Notes: a model not told the origin generated them from the sequence alone. A stretch of DNA of 64,000 nt from Heligmosomoides polygyrus polygyrus (GCA_947396885.1 OX377201.1:23227923-23291922), one strand, 5' to 3'; positions 34,701 through 45,280 are shown, counted from the first letter of the stretch. Numbers and translations are program-made.

Positions 34701-37464
34701 GTGTCAGCAACCGTGTAATCAAACGGTCTACACGATGTCTTATTCTGAAGCGATCTGGCCGAGCCAGTCGCTAAACATCACACTCGGCACCTGCGAGGAG
34801 GAACCGGAAGTGTGCAATGAGCAATATCAGTGAGTTGACAAACACCCGATTTAGGTATCGTCATCGATGTCCTCAAACTGACGCCAACAACGCCGCCTTA
34901 GCTTCCCTCTCGTGTCAGAGTAGCCCACTGGTTCCCTCCTCTTCGAAAAATCCGAGGAACTTCAGACCTCTCGTTCAGTGCTTTTGCGAAGAAGTGGTAC
35001 GAGCTGGTGGTTGTCCTGATCATGCAGCAGATCGGGTTTTATCGAACCGTTCCATTTAATTTTTCAGATCTATTAGTCGGGGGAGGGGGACACGTGACTA
35101 AATTACGCAACCAATTGACCGGGGATTTACAGAGCGGTTTCTAGGGAACAAAATAGGACCCAAAAAGCAAACAAAGAAACACACAACAAACAAAAAACAA
35201 ACAAGTACCCACGGTAATGAAAACCATTGGGCAAGGCATGTTCAAACACAGCAGACCGCGGCCTGACATGTTATAACCGGGTTGTATCATAGTGAGAGGG
35301 GCATGTGAGGCCGCATAAGGCTCCAGGACCTAACTACAACGCGACCTCGCGCGCTAGCCGCATGCGACGTCGCGGCCCTGAAACGCGGACGTGCGCTCGA
35401 TGACGCATGGTTAGCGGCGGAGCACGAAATGTTCTCAGTGTTTAGGCTCCCAGACCACATATCTAGCAAGAAATTTAAAATCACACAGAATGTTGTAGGC
35501 AACAGTCTGTAGTAGGGCGATTGATCCGAGAATGGGTATTAGTGACCTTTTTCCGTAGTATAACCATAATCACGGGTAAAAATCGACCGAAGAAGTTGTA
35601 GATGGCAAATACTGACGCTAGAATCCATCCACATGACCAGGATTCCTGTATAAACTGTCGCTGATCGTCCTATTGAAACCACATTCATATACCATCTCCA
35701 AGAAACGTTTCTAGCCGTCGGAAGCATCGGACCGCGACAACTCGTCCAATTTCGCCGCGCATCGTGTGCGACGCCAGGGGGGGGGGGGTTCGCGCGGCGT
35801 TGGAGTTATGTCTGCCCCCGGCCGCATAACGCGTGCTGACCGCCGCCTATCATGTTAAAACCAGGATCCGCCATGGTGAGGGGTGCACATAGCTTTACAA
35901 CCGCAGTGAATGTTTTGTTTTTGTTATACTTTTTTGTGAATTTTGTCAGCTTGAGCTCTATTTTGTCCTCTAGAACCATCTTCATGAATCCTAAGTCAAC
36001 TGGTTGAGTAATTTTTAGTTATGTGCCCCCGTCCCGACTAGGATAGATCCAATTTTTCAATATTCAAACTATTGAAAGCGATACAAGTGAAGGATCGCCT
36101 GCAGATTAACCTGAGGAAGAATCGTCATATTAACACCAATGGGGGAAATAAGGACTTAGCGTCCAAGGAATCGGGGTTCAGTGGTTTTCTATAGAAACGA
36201 GCACGAGATAGACTGGCAGAGAACGTCTTTATCTGAAGACAGAAGCAAGAGTCCCGGGCCCACCCTTGACTCGGGGCGGGCCGACAAAGGTCGCATCGTG
36301 GGCGACGACGATATCGTTGGCGACGACGATACGTCATGTCCAAATTGTTCCGGAGATTCATTACATAGAGCATGGCTGAAGCCGAACCTAAGGAAGCTAT
36401 CAGTCTCGGAAACCTTTAAAATCGTCGATAATCATAGATGGATTGGATGAAGTCGTCGGAAATTAGATGGGCCGCCCACGATTTGCTACGGTGACAACCG
36501 ACAATCGAACGAGTTCTTCAAATGACATGCCGGAAGTTTGACTTCCGTCGTCCCTAACTCTGCGCAGTTGTGTTCGGGTTGAGATGCCTGCAGTTTGTTG
36601 TTCCCAGAGAGGGTCGATTCTGTCCATATACAACGCTTGGATCGTTCTGACCTACCACTGATGCAGTCTCCTGGTAAGGGTTTATTGAGAGATGCGGCTC
36701 AGCACCGTCAGATCTGAAGCTCATCACCATCATCGCGCAAATGACGTGAGTGGGATGTGGAGAGTCACTAAAGGAACAAGGAGCCCAGGGTAACTAAAGC
36801 CCACCCGCATTTTGATGGGCTGCGACACTGCCGGGGCGCCAGAGCCGCTATCGGGGCGACAGAGCCGTAACTTTTCCCGTGGAGCAGCAGGACCACGACT
36901 ATCGAGGTACCACAATAAGTGGTTTCGCATAAGGCCCTCACACGATGCAGCGGACCCCTTAGAAGCACAACCCGAACCGTTTTCTCCTCAGTGTCATAGC
37001 GGCACCGGACTTCATAATAATGTAGAAGCACACACTTTCCAGAGAAAACGCTGCGATGTTGGAAGTTTTCTACGAAGCTCTGAACTTCGAGACTTTAACA
37101 GAATCGGAAGCCTACGGGGTGAGTTCATCGTCCGCCCCTTTTTCACCAGTTTACAACCTACTTTGCGCAACGCTATCTCCGTTGGAGGAACCTGTGGGAT
37201 TGCGAAATTCAGTAGAGAATAGCCTTCTTTGGCGTTCAAAAAACTGGCTCACATGCATAAGTGCTACGCTAATCCTCTTTGACCCGATTGCAGATCGTGA
37301 AAATGCTTGCCGATTTCGGTGGACAACTCGGCCTGTGGTCTGGCGTGTCGTTCATGACGATTTGCGAATTCGTCTGCCTCGTCTGTGAGCTGTTGTACAT
37401 GATATTTCTACATCAATATAGGAAGTATAAACAGAAGAAATTCGAGGCCGCAAACCAATTATGA
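22722..37464 (+). CDS. DEG/ENaC (degenerin) sodium channel subunit, N-terminus not found
   Basis: Exons: 22722-22837, 23168-23289, 25108-25190, 26869-27009, 27060-27132, 27432-27496, 27555-27689, 27748-27840, 27897-27979, 28054-28128, 31669-31769, 31805-31929, 32019-32075, 32135-32230, 32284-32398, 34646-34829, 37043-37118, 37294-37464. All phases join; the sum is 1911 nt (636 aa plus stop). Landmarks in order: gating motif [14 protein letters not shown]1; post-TM1 [12 protein letters not shown]; extracellular Cys-rich segments ([28 protein letters not shown]); [68 protein letters not shown]; pre-TM2 [15 protein letters not shown] with the GxS filter; TM2; basic tail. The Ala at the degenerin position of LADFGG is the wild-type small residue. 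It should form a trimeric amiloride-type cation channel in the plasma membrane, closest in layout to UNC-8/DEL-1-like channels; the exact orthologue is not decided. Odd points: exon 22722 has no strong acceptor, exon 34646 is inferred from phase, and the donor at 27841 (GTCGGT) is weak. Confidence 0.9.
23404..23516. repeat. Short foldback in channel intron
   Basis: aaggccgccacagacttc at the left is the exact complement of gaagtctgtggcggcctt at the right, followed by paired gcggcgccgcag words. About 112 bp. A sequence at about 38965-39060 (gccgcggccctatccttaac, gggacgcagag) is a relative without the outer arms. Confidence 0.7.
23701..24262 (+). mobile_element. tRNA-derived SINE, split by an inverted copy of itself
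   Basis: The outer SINE on the plus strand runs from the head (agtgcagtcaaagaagg, about 23715) to ataggccaaa at 23891, and resumes after the inner insertion with ataggccaaatatgcattc to the TTTATC tail near 24262. The 10-mer ATAGGCCAAA is duplicated at the junctions (23882-23891 and 24176-24185). It is more diverged than the other copies and lies in the second intron of the channel gene. Confidence 0.8.
23892..24175 (-). mobile_element. tRNA-derived SINE inserted in another SINE
   Basis: Minus-strand copy: tail of GGATAAAGATAAAGGATAAAGG at the left, tRNA-like head at the right (complement of cttccgactgcgctaggc). Flanked by the exact 10-bp duplication ATAGGCCAAA of its host SINE. Confidence 0.85.
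24599..24675 (-). tRNA. tRNA-like sequence, likely a pseudogene
   Basis: 77 nt with a 7-bp acceptor stem (GGCGCCG/TGGCGCT, two G-U pairs), an A-box-like TGGTGTAATGGC, a perfect T arm (GCGGG TTCGAGT CCCGC) and B-box GGTTCGAGTCC. The anticodon arm is poor: one mismatch, and C instead of U at position 33 if the loop is read as CCGGTTA. A functional tRNA is doubtful; a SINE-type pol III promoter relic fits as well. Confidence 0.45.
24874..24950 (+). tRNA. tRNA-like sequence, mirror copy
   Basis: Mirror partner of 24599-24675. The acceptor stem AGCGCCG/TGGCGCT closes and the B-box GGTTCGAGTCC is intact, but the T stem has one change (GCGGG/CCTGC). The loop reads ATGGTAA, giving U33 and a nominal GGT anticodon, yet the anticodon stem contains a G-A mismatch. 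I treat it as tRNA-like rather than as a gene. Confidence 0.45.
25880..26560. repeat. CAAATTGGACAC-family repeat, copy 2
   Basis: Starts with gatcaaattggccgctcttcaaatcaaactggac and acatcaaaacgagcttcttcc. Near 26330-26550 it carries, inverted, the block with tactatcaatcgaatcaaaatcgcga and cacctactgggtagctg seen in the other copies. It lies in the third channel intron. The middle (26080-26320) is unrelated sequence. Confidence 0.5.
28213..30125 (-). mobile_element. CR1/Jockey-type LINE, 5'-truncated and decayed
   Basis: Minus-strand LINE in the 3.5-kb intron of the channel gene. Recognisable reverse-transcriptase blocks: [20 protein letters not shown] and [14 protein letters not shown] (30000-29790), DFSKAFD (about 29755), then, beyond a SINE insertion, [14 protein letters not shown] (about 29280-29240) and a C-terminal part near 28680-28400. 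The 3' end is an AATCAATCAATAAATAAA-type tail at 28213-28232. The protein is close to the LINE at 45363 but has stops and frame breaks, so it is inactive. Confidence 0.85.
29437..29734 (+). mobile_element. tRNA-derived SINE, best-preserved copy, inside the LINE
   Basis: 298 bp. The pol III A-box TAGCGCAGTCGG (29448-29459) matches the TRGCNNAGYNGG consensus; B-box-like GGTTCGGATTTCC is at 29500-29512. The body ends in TTTATCCTTTTATCC. The 9-mer TTATCTATT flanks it on both sides (29428-29436 and 29735-29743). It interrupts the LINE just after its DFSKAFD motif. Confidence 0.92.
30957..31232 (+). repeat. Two-unit tandem repeat in channel intron
   Basis: Two units (about 30957-31079 and 31080-31232) share gttaggctgatggaag, cgtttggaygarca, acaatgcatatag, cagaatcaatc and gctcgcagagtgacg. 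A related single unit lies at about 4110-4220. Non-coding as far as I can see. Confidence 0.6.
31536..31636 (-). repeat. SINE head fragment
   Basis: A truncated minus-strand piece of the tRNA-derived SINE (ggtggaaggcttatttgtc, ccttgaaccaagatgtac, agcctcctccgactgcg), about 30 bases upstream of the channel exon at 31669. Confidence 0.65.
33815..34050 (+). repeat. Minisatellite in channel intron, about 40-bp unit
   Basis: About six imperfect units built from gacgtgttcggcacgtcttc, tgaatcccc and atgcacgttg, in the 2.2-kb intron between exons 32398 and 34646. The preceding 33280-33780 is C-rich low-complexity sequence with CCCC runs and no gene. Confidence 0.75.
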
Positions 37465-37535
37465 TTCAAACGAGTTCAACGCAATTCTACGATCATGCCC
37501 GAATTGTATGCTATTGTGTCTCAACACGTGTAATT

Positions 37536-37541
37536 AATAAA
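37536..37541 (+). terminator. Poly(A) signal of the DEG/ENaC gene
   Basis: AATAAA, 72 bases after the channel stop codon, at a normal spacing for a nematode 3' end. Confidence 0.65.
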
Positions 37542-37712
37542 TATTACTACTATTCGATCATGGTCTGACGAATAGCCGCCATAAATGTGATACCTTGTCT
37601 GAATTTCAAGAATTTCTTGTCCACTTATAAGATCAAATCCACACGTTGGGAAACTATTACAGTTAACTGGCGCACTCATAGTACAATAGGGTGACTCCGG
37701 TACGAAAATGTA

Positions 37713-38960
37713 CCGATTATACACCACTTTCGCGTCGAATTTGACACTTTTCAAATCAAATTGGACACTTTTTAAGCCACTCTCATCAGCTAGCCTAAGA
37801 CCTTTGAAATCACAGCGCAGCATTCTCAATTTAAATATGCTTCTTTTACATTAAACTAAATACTCTCTGGAGCCGAATTTGATTCACTTTCAAATTTCTA
37901 GCACGGGAGGCCCATACCGCCGCACGCAAAACACTGGAGGGGTTCTGGATACAGGCCAAGAGCCCGAGGTTGAATCGGCGGGGGGAATGCGTTTATATAA
38001 CCCGCGAGCTCACCCCTTACATCAGTCTCGCCTTTTAGACAGTTCACCTTGTGGGGTCTCCTCGGGTGTTCTGAATGTTGGGCTGCTGTCACCTCTCTCT
38101 CTGCTGGAAGGGTTGCTGTTCGGGGGTCTTTGAATCTTCGCAAGACTCGTAGCGATGTTTGGCATGATAGCTTCCAGATATTTTTGGACTTTTTCAGACT
38201 CTGAAGAAGGCGACATCGCCGAAACGTTAGTAGTCAATAAAGCGTGTATTATCTCGGTTTCGAGTTCAACACCACATTAAACAATTGGACAACGATCAAT
38301 GCCGAGATTCATCGAGGGTCGAACCTGGCAGCTACTCTCCAAGAAGACTAGAATAACTCTTTGTTCCAAGAAAATGTTAGTGTTAGTATGATTTATTTAA
38401 AGCTTCAATTCACTTACCCAATAAGTGAACAATTGGTTCGAAATTTTATAAAATTCTCGTTTTTTGTAGAAAAAACAATGGTTTAGCTTCTTTTAAAGAA
38501 CAAGAGGGTGACAGTTTCTTATTGGGAAATGAAGAGATTGCTCCTTTCTCTCGTCCAGGATGTCACGATTTTTCTTCGACTGATAGCAAAATTGCTGTCT
38601 TCTAATTGAAGTGGCACACCTGTAATCAATATTTGATCCTTCATGTAAGCTGCAATTACACTGCCGATTAAACAAAAATCGCGAGAGCACTTCGAGTGCA
38701 TGGCGCAATCTAGCCTTTTAATGCACTAGATGATTTCTGCCTTTTGAAACAAAATTTAATCTATTACCTTTTCTCAAAAATAAAAATCTCAAACAGAGTG
38801 TTCACTTACTGGGTAAGTGAACTGAAACTTCGAAGAAATCATGCTAAAAATTTCGCTTGAACAAAAAATTATCCTAACCTTTTCGGAGATTGTTTAGTTT
38901 AATATAAAAGAAGCTTATTTCGACTTGGAAGAGTGCACTTTGATTTCGAAAGTTTTGAGG
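37713..38960. repeat. Foldback repeat, CAAATTGGACAC family, copy 3, with insert
   Basis: The left arm (cttttcaaatcaaattggacac, cttcttttacattaaacta, about 37735-37870) is mirrored by tttagtttaatataaaagaag and gcactttgatttcgaaag at about 38890-38955. An inner pair is ttcacttacccaataagtgaac (38409) against gttcacttactgggtaagtgaac (38800). A foreign segment (about 37890-38280) carrying the hairpin motif sits in the left half. It occupies the space between the convergent channel and nucleoporin genes. Confidence 0.6.
38201..38226 (+). other. Conserved hairpin motif (CTGAAGAA-stem-GAAACGT), copy 2
   Basis: CTGAAGAA, stem GGCG with tetraloop ACAT and CGCC, then GAAACGT. GACT just before and AGTC about 8 bases after the core can also pair, which would add an outer helix. 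See copy 1 at 4040-4066 for the covariation. An AATAAA follows closely (38235). Confidence 0.5.
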
Positions 38961-39394
38961 CCCCACACACTACTGCGGCAACGCCGCGGCCCTATCCTTA
39001 ACAACAGGGCAGGGACGCAGAGTTCGCCGCCGGCGGCGAGCGCCGGATGGTGGCGGATGCGCCGCTGGAACGTCACGGCACCGCTGATTTCGCCGGCAGA
39101 GACTGTCTGCGCTCTAGCATTTCGCGGCAGGGAGCGCCCAGAGCGCAGACAGAAGGCGGGAAGGCGAATAACAGTAGGTCCCGACTAGAAATATAGTACC
39201 TCGCCGCTCCGTCCCTCTGCCGTTTGTTGTGCTACCTATCGATGCCACTTCTCCAGCAGCGAGCGCTACCAAATTTGAGAATTCATCTCACAGAGATGCG
39301 TAGAGTTCGATCGAATGGAGGACTCACGACACCCTAGTCGAATGGGACACTCCGTAGTAGTTCCTTGCTGTGTTACACAGCAGAAGAGGGTACC

Positions 39395-39400
39395 TTTATT
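39395..39400 (-). terminator. Poly(A) signal of the NUP35-like gene
   Basis: AATAAA on the minus strand, 120 bases past the nucleoporin stop codon at 39520-39522. Confidence 0.6.
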
Positions 39401-39519
39401 GCCACCACAAAGCATTACTCCATACAAACAACATTAACGTTAGTATCATTCACAGGATAACAAAATACTTATCAAATATGAGTAACAAAGAGTGTATATG
39501 GGGATACGAGTAAAAATCA

Positions 39520-42500
39520 TCAAAGTCCTACAGCTGTCCACAACCTGTCCATAATCGAATCGTGCTTCACCGGTTGCGCATTCTGAAAACACGACAATCC
39601 GAACTATTCCCTAAGACTTTTTTTAGAACATAATTTGCTCCGATTTCATTATTTCGGAGGGTGAGCCCCTCAGAACCACCGATGCGAAACACAACAGCTC
39701 GCGTCGCTATTGTACTTTTACGCTACCAAAACTCGAATAAAATCTCACGAATCTCACCTAGGAAATATTGGGGTGCTAATCATTTATTTATTTATCAGAC
39801 ATGAACATAATCATGATGACATGATCATCATGACATGGTCATGACTCTAACCTCCGTTTTCGAAGACCCCACCGATTACGGTAAGTTATAGTATGCATGG
39901 ATACAAAGGGTGGTGTCACCAATTTTGTGAAAATTTCATCTAGGGAGGGGCTAATTTGGTTATTATGAATATAAGATGTTTTTAATTGTCATAGATGTTG
40001 AGTGTCAAACTAAGACCCACGCCTTTTGTCGGAGTTTGGACGAATTCCGTGATCTCAACCTAGCGTACAACAGGTATGGCATATAACTCTAATATTGAAA
40101 ACAGGGGCCGGATTTATCAACGACTTACAGCAATTTAACGGAGAAAATACAGCCGAAATCCCTGATAGCGCGGCTTATCAAGCGCTATGGTGAAACATTT
40201 CGCCACGCCATCAGGGATTTGGGCTGTATTCTCTCTGTTAAATTGCTGTAAGTCGTTGATGAATCGGGCCCAGATCTTATGCTATCTTCTAATAAATGAA
40301 TGAATGAATGAAATAATATCTATTGTTTTATTTTGAGCTTCAGTTCGTGATCACCACTTTAGCAAGCACCTCTAAGCGAAGTTTTGACGAAATCGGTTAC
40401 CCTGACTGACTACAACACCCTACATACACCGGGAAGCTAGCCAGAGAAGGGTCTCTGGCGAACGTCTTACTAGGGAATCGCACCGTCAACACATGACGGA
40501 GGGAGAGGAGAGCTGACGAAAGCTTCCGAACATTTGGCTTCGAGGCGTAGTGGTAAGTGGCGCTGCTTCATAGGGAAGGGGTCAGGTGTTCAACTCCCAC
40601 AAAGTGGTCAATTTCGTAATTTCGCATACAGTCGTTGTACCTAGTCAAGTCCTGGTTATCACGCAGTTCCCTCCCGCAATCTGATGGACAAAGTTCTTGT
40701 GCAGCCTATTACATCATCGGTAACACAGAGAGCATCTTCTGTAATCTTGTCAGAAAGAGTTTGCGTACCTGATTCCTTACAATGCAATGCATGCTCTGGG
40801 ACCGTCTGGAAACCGTTACCTATTATACGTTTGTAGAAAATGCAGCATTTCGCAGGAGTCGAACACCTGACGACTCCTCAGGTCCATGATGCGGCACCGC
40901 TACGACGCTTCGAAGCCGCTTCATTTGACACATTTCTTTCACCAGGCCTCCTGTCACCGCGCGAGGCGTGTATGCATGTGTCGTGAATCGGGTCATACCC
41001 AATCTGTACTCTGCGGAGACATACAAGAAGCCACGTCGTGCTACCTGATTATGGCCCACATCGCCGAGACCGGAAGGTCATTCGTCCTATGCCACTTGCC
41101 TTTGACACTCACTCTTTCCCCTCCGTTCTAACTGCATACTACCGTATAATAAAGATGCATCCCATTTACAGTGTGCTAGAAGATAGGAATAGAACAGCAG
41201 GGTTCGTCAGGTGAGAAACAGCTAACCTTTAAACTTTAAACTTAAGTTTAAAGTTTAAAGTTTAAACTTAAACTTGACAAACGTATTGGCGGCGCGATTC
41301 TACATCAAACTTTAAGAGACCATAATTCGTTTGGTTCAAGGACTCACCAGTAGCGAATCATACCACGTTACTATTTGAAAAGTGAATAGTCTCACTCTGA
41401 CATTAATTTTCGCCATTCAGGCATACACCTGAGACCATTCTGTGTTAAGGTGATGGTCAGCTACAACTAGAACTCGCGAAAAGAGCGCTTACATTATTGC
41501 ATTTGATGAGTTCATATTTATATAATATTATCTCAACAATGGGCCAAAGTAAATGGAAGCAAAGAGACAGCAGCGCACCTTAGGTTCCTGGCGGCTATCA
41601 TAGGAGACGGTGAGCGACCGCATTCCAGCCCTGGACGCCATTGATAATCTCGACCGACTGCAACAAGGTGTGCTTATTGCATGTAGAACAGCTGCAGTAA
41701 GTATCAAACGAACAAACGCTCACTTCATGGATTCTTCGACTGACTCGTGGTTCTCCTTGTTCGGCGTTATGGACGGTATTTCAAGAGGTCCCTCTTCGCT
41801 GATTGACTGATCAACTAGTGAAGTCCGATTGAGAAGCGGAGAAACAGTCTGCGACGCATCAGCTCCAACAATATCCTAAAGATGTGAATATTTTATATCG
41901 TTTTTGAGGCTTAGGATATTTTTGAGGGTTTGCACTACCTTCTCAGTGCAGGGAACAACGCCGACACGCAGCGAAGCGTCGATGAGGCTTGCATTGCGGG
42001 AAAGTGCTTGCCTTGCGTGAACCGGGCACGAGTAGCGAATGTGCATCCAGTTTCCTCGGCTTGGAACCTGAAGTCGTATCAAATATCGTCACAAACTGTT
42101 GTTCGCCGCATATCCCATTTTCACGACAAAGTGGACACTTTTCAAACCGAATTGGACACTCCTGCAAGCAAGCTCGATGCCTTAGAAATCAAATTCAGCA
42201 TCATAAAAATCGAAGCGAGCTTTTCCAAAGTGAAATTTTTTCTCCTACTGAAGCCCTTTTATTCATTACTACTGGCTTTTTGTGTTCGGTGCTCTGGAGG
42301 GTTTCCTTTCTGGTTTATTGTCTGGTGGTGAACGCCGTCTAGCGCCGTATTAAATAAATAAATAAATAACTCTACCAAACGGTTGCGATAATTTTTAGTG
42401 AAAAAGTAGTATAACTTTCCTTGAAGTTTATAAATTCACCAGCCCTAATAAATGAACACATTGCTTAAAATTTTAATGTATTTATTCAGTTTTTAAGCAG

Positions 42501-44186
42501 AAATATTGAGCTAAGCTTTGTATGAAAGAGCAGGGAGGCAACGATGGTAACGCGTATTAAAAATCAAGATCGCGCTCCGCACTCGACTATATCGTCGCGA
42601 CTTTTATTCGATTGATAGCAAAAGTTCGACTTGCATGGAGAAACACAGATGTAAACGCTCCAACAAGGACAGTTGTGAAAACATATCCTCTATCAATGTG
42701 CCATATAAGCAGCGTTTACAACATCAGTCAAATGAAATCTCGACGATCCGGTCGAGCGCACACCGCTCTCCTTTTTTAACACTAAATGATTATTGACTTC
42801 CTGCGCTTTAAGACAAACTTAAATCGCTATTCTCCCTAAAAAAACGTTTCCTGAAATTTTCAAGCAGTATGTTAACTTGGGAGGACAAGCGAATTAAAAA
42901 AAATTAAAAGCCATACTTAAATTTTTCTGGGGCAAGGAATTATTTCCACTGTATTTCGGAGAATCACTATTTTCATGGTGAAGAAGCTCGTTTTGATCTG
43001 CGAGAGGTTCATTTTGGTTTCAAAAGCGTTTCTTAAAAGAGTGTTCAATTTGGTTTGAAATGTACAGTTTGACGTGAAAATGGTATATACCACATGCAGC
43101 GAAACTGTAAAAACAATCATTAAAATATGTGGGACAGGCAAGTTCTGAAGAATGGAAAGCAGTCTGGTCGACAAAACCAGACTAAGAAACGATTTCCATA
43201 ATTAGACAAAAACTTTTGAAGACGCCAACCGGCTCAGGGGGGGGGGGGGGGTCCCTATGAAATTCAGCCCTATAGACCATTCTGTATTGCACAAAATCAA
43301 AAATTTTACACAGCACAGTAGTGAACTGAGCTAGGCCATTTCTGATGTAATTTGGCATTCACGAGCGTCCTACCAAGGCGGATAACCACTCAGTATAAGG
43401 TGACCCCCAACCCCCCCCCCCCCCGATCCGCTTTGCGCCCTTTTGAATACATCGCTGCTGTAAGAATGCTAGAGGCGCATATAGCTACTTCTCCAAGCCT
43501 TCGCCTACCTGGTGGCTAACGATTTCGCCGTGACGCGAGAAATGCTTGAGCACGTTGGCTGCCTGCTCGGGTGGAAAGCCGTAGACCGTAACCCAGGTGT
43601 CAGCCGACGATTGTGGCTGTTCAGGAGGCGACCTCAGGGCAGCAGCCGACGAAAACGACGTGTCCGTAGTGGCAGGAATGCTCATCGATCGACGTGTCAC
43701 CTTCCGCACCGGCTCAATCTCATCCCGCATTGATCGAAGAGGTGGAGCTGTTAAAAAGGAGTGTCAGCATGCTTTTGGACAGTTGAAATCTGACTTTCCT
43801 ACCCGGACTAAGATTCGATGACGGGGTGAATTGCCCGGAAGTTTGTGTAGGTAAGGTTTTGAGGGTAGCACGACCGCTGTCGTACGGATGTGCTCGTTCT
43901 TGCACCAGAGCTGGAGACCAGTGCACCGACTTGCCACTGTTGCCAACAGACTCTCCTGAAATTCAAAGCGTCAGTAGAAGTTTAGCAACACTAAAAACGC
44001 AACGAATTTACCTCTTAACTGGCTAGGTATCGGAGAGGCGAAAATGTCATTTGATGGAGCACTCTGAGCAGCATACGGATTGCTAACATCTGGAAAATTG
44101 TCGAAGGTCTTATTTGACAAAGGAAATACCTTCTCCAGTGTCGAGCTGGTCAAATGTGGTTCTGCAGTGTTTAGATGGCCACACGC
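39520..44186 (-). CDS. npp-19: Nucleoporin NUP35/NUP53 family, initiator exon not found
   Basis: Exons in transcript order: 44186 (or 44161)-44012, 43955-43803, 43747-43509, 42067-41939, 41875-41724, 41657-41579, 39582-39520. Phases join throughout. The N-terminal half is low-complexity with SVHWSPALVQERAHPYDSG and APPLRSMRDEIEP. The Nup53-type RRM follows, DTWVTVYGFPPEQAANVL then GNWMHIRYSCPVHARQAL, ending near VGVVPCTEK. The C-terminus is KHDSIMDRLWTAVGL, matching the family's terminal amphipathic membrane-binding helix. The family builds the inner ring of the nuclear pore, binding Nup155, Nup93 and Ndc1 and curving the membrane. The first listed exon has no ATG, so translation starts in an unseen upstream exon. 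The 2.0-kb intron between 41579 and 39582 holds a MITE and a tRNA-like pair; the 1.4-kb intron between 43509 and 42067 holds a foldback repeat. The symbol follows the C. elegans orthologue; orthology is inferred from domain order. Confidence 0.92.
40105..40272. repeat. MITE, about 167 bp, near-perfect hairpin
   Basis: The left arm (gccggatttatcaacgact, tacagcaatttaacgg, aatccctga) is mirrored by the right arm (tcagggatttgggctgtatt, aaattgctgtaagtcgttga). The arms span about 70 bases each with a short loop. It sits in the last nucleoporin intron. Confidence 0.85.
40540..40920. repeat. Inverted pair of tRNA-like sequences
   Basis: Plus-strand copy at about 40546-40625 (GGCTTCGAGGCGTAGTGG, B-box GTTCAACTCC) and minus-strand copy at about 40838-40915 (GGCTTCGAAGCGTCGTAGCGG, B-box GTTCGACTCC). 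They are inverted, with a spacer of about 210 bp that does not pair. The minus-strand ORF at 40823-41059 overlaps this and is not a gene. Confidence 0.55.
42110..43105. repeat. CAAATTGGACAC-family foldback, copy 4
   Basis: Left arm: gtggacacttttcaaaccgaattggacac and aaaaatcgaagcgagctttt. Right arm: gaagaagctcgttttgatct and gagtgttcaatttggtttgaaatg, inverted. The shared inner block (gtcgcgacttttattcgattgatagc) is at 42592-42617. A run of ATAA repeats at 42350-42369 looks like a LINE tail inserted here. It lies in an intron of the nucleoporin. Confidence 0.6.
43295..43455 (+). repeat. Dispersed repeat, copy 2
   Basis: Partner of 12755-12925 in the same orientation. It includes a poly-C tract near 43410-43425. 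Non-coding, in a nucleoporin intron region. Confidence 0.55.
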
Positions 44187-45280
44187 CTGCTAACTAGCCA
44201 CACACCAGTCCGCACATGAGTGAAAAAAGTAAGCACTATTGGTCCAAAGATAAGGGAATGATTCCAAAGAAGTATCACAATGAAATATTAATGGAGCAAA
44301 CAACCAGACGTAGATTTTATAAATGGCTTGGTCATTATAAAGCCATACGTTATTCCTGCATTGTGTATTTTTGAGGATTTGGTTGAAAACAACAATCCGA
44401 CTCCCATATTGTGAAGGAAATGAGATGGAAACAGCTACAAAAAAGAACATATTGATCTGCTGACAAGTGAACCTGCTCCATTTCGTTAAGAGCTATCAAA
44501 GGTTTCGTAAGACAGTCCGTTAGACTCCTGGTGAAGCTTAGGAGGTTGGGCTTGGATGGGTGAGCAAGGGGGATGAGAGGTAGATCGCACGCCCCCAGCA
44601 GGGGCGGGTATACCTCCTGACCGTTTCCCCGCATTTCACTTCTACGGGATATCGTGAAGGCAATCTGGATGTGTCTTTGGCATAAACGATGACTTCGACG
44701 ACCATTAATGATCAGGTTCTTTGTTTCTTCTTCCTAAGCAGGAAGCATTGTAGGAGACCGCGGGCCCTAGATGGATGGAAGCTTTTTCTTCAAATTATTT
44801 TTAGGATAGCTAGTAATAGATTTGTAGAGAGTTCCTCGTCCTGTAGTTCGAAATAGCGAATATAAACCGCATTTCCCAGTTTCTCAACGTAAATTTACTG
44901 ATGTCTGTGTGATCTGTTCTAATTGATGAAGATGTTTCAAAATTCTAGCGCATAATGACGTCAAGAAGAAGGCAGTTCAGAAAAAATATCTTACGGTGTA
45001 TATAAAACGAATACTAGATCATGTAGTTGTACGTGTAGGTATGGTAGCACCTTCATCTCGCTAATTCCTGTGTCCCTCGGTGGTTGGCGCATTACCGGTT
45101 CTTCAACCACATGGCTAGGAATAAACCTTCTCATTCCTAGATTTCAAGTGTTTATATTTCAGCGTTCTTGTATTGGTAATAGTTTCTTATCGTATTGCAT
45201 CCCATCTCACGTCTGCCTTATGCAACGTGCAGCAATAAATAAGTGGAAATCTAACCATGAGATTGCTTCGGAGTGAGAGC
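44187..45280. other. Stretch upstream of the nucleoporin, no assigned gene
   Basis: Should contain the missing first exon and promoter of the NUP35-like gene on the minus strand, but I could not identify them. A SINE fragment lies near 44628-44720 (ttctacgggatatcgtgaaggc). No other coding signal is convincing. Confidence 0.4.

Noticed and set aside
43512..43821. Plus-strand ORFs over the nucleoporin
   Set aside because: Antisense shadows of the RRM-bearing exon on the minus strand.
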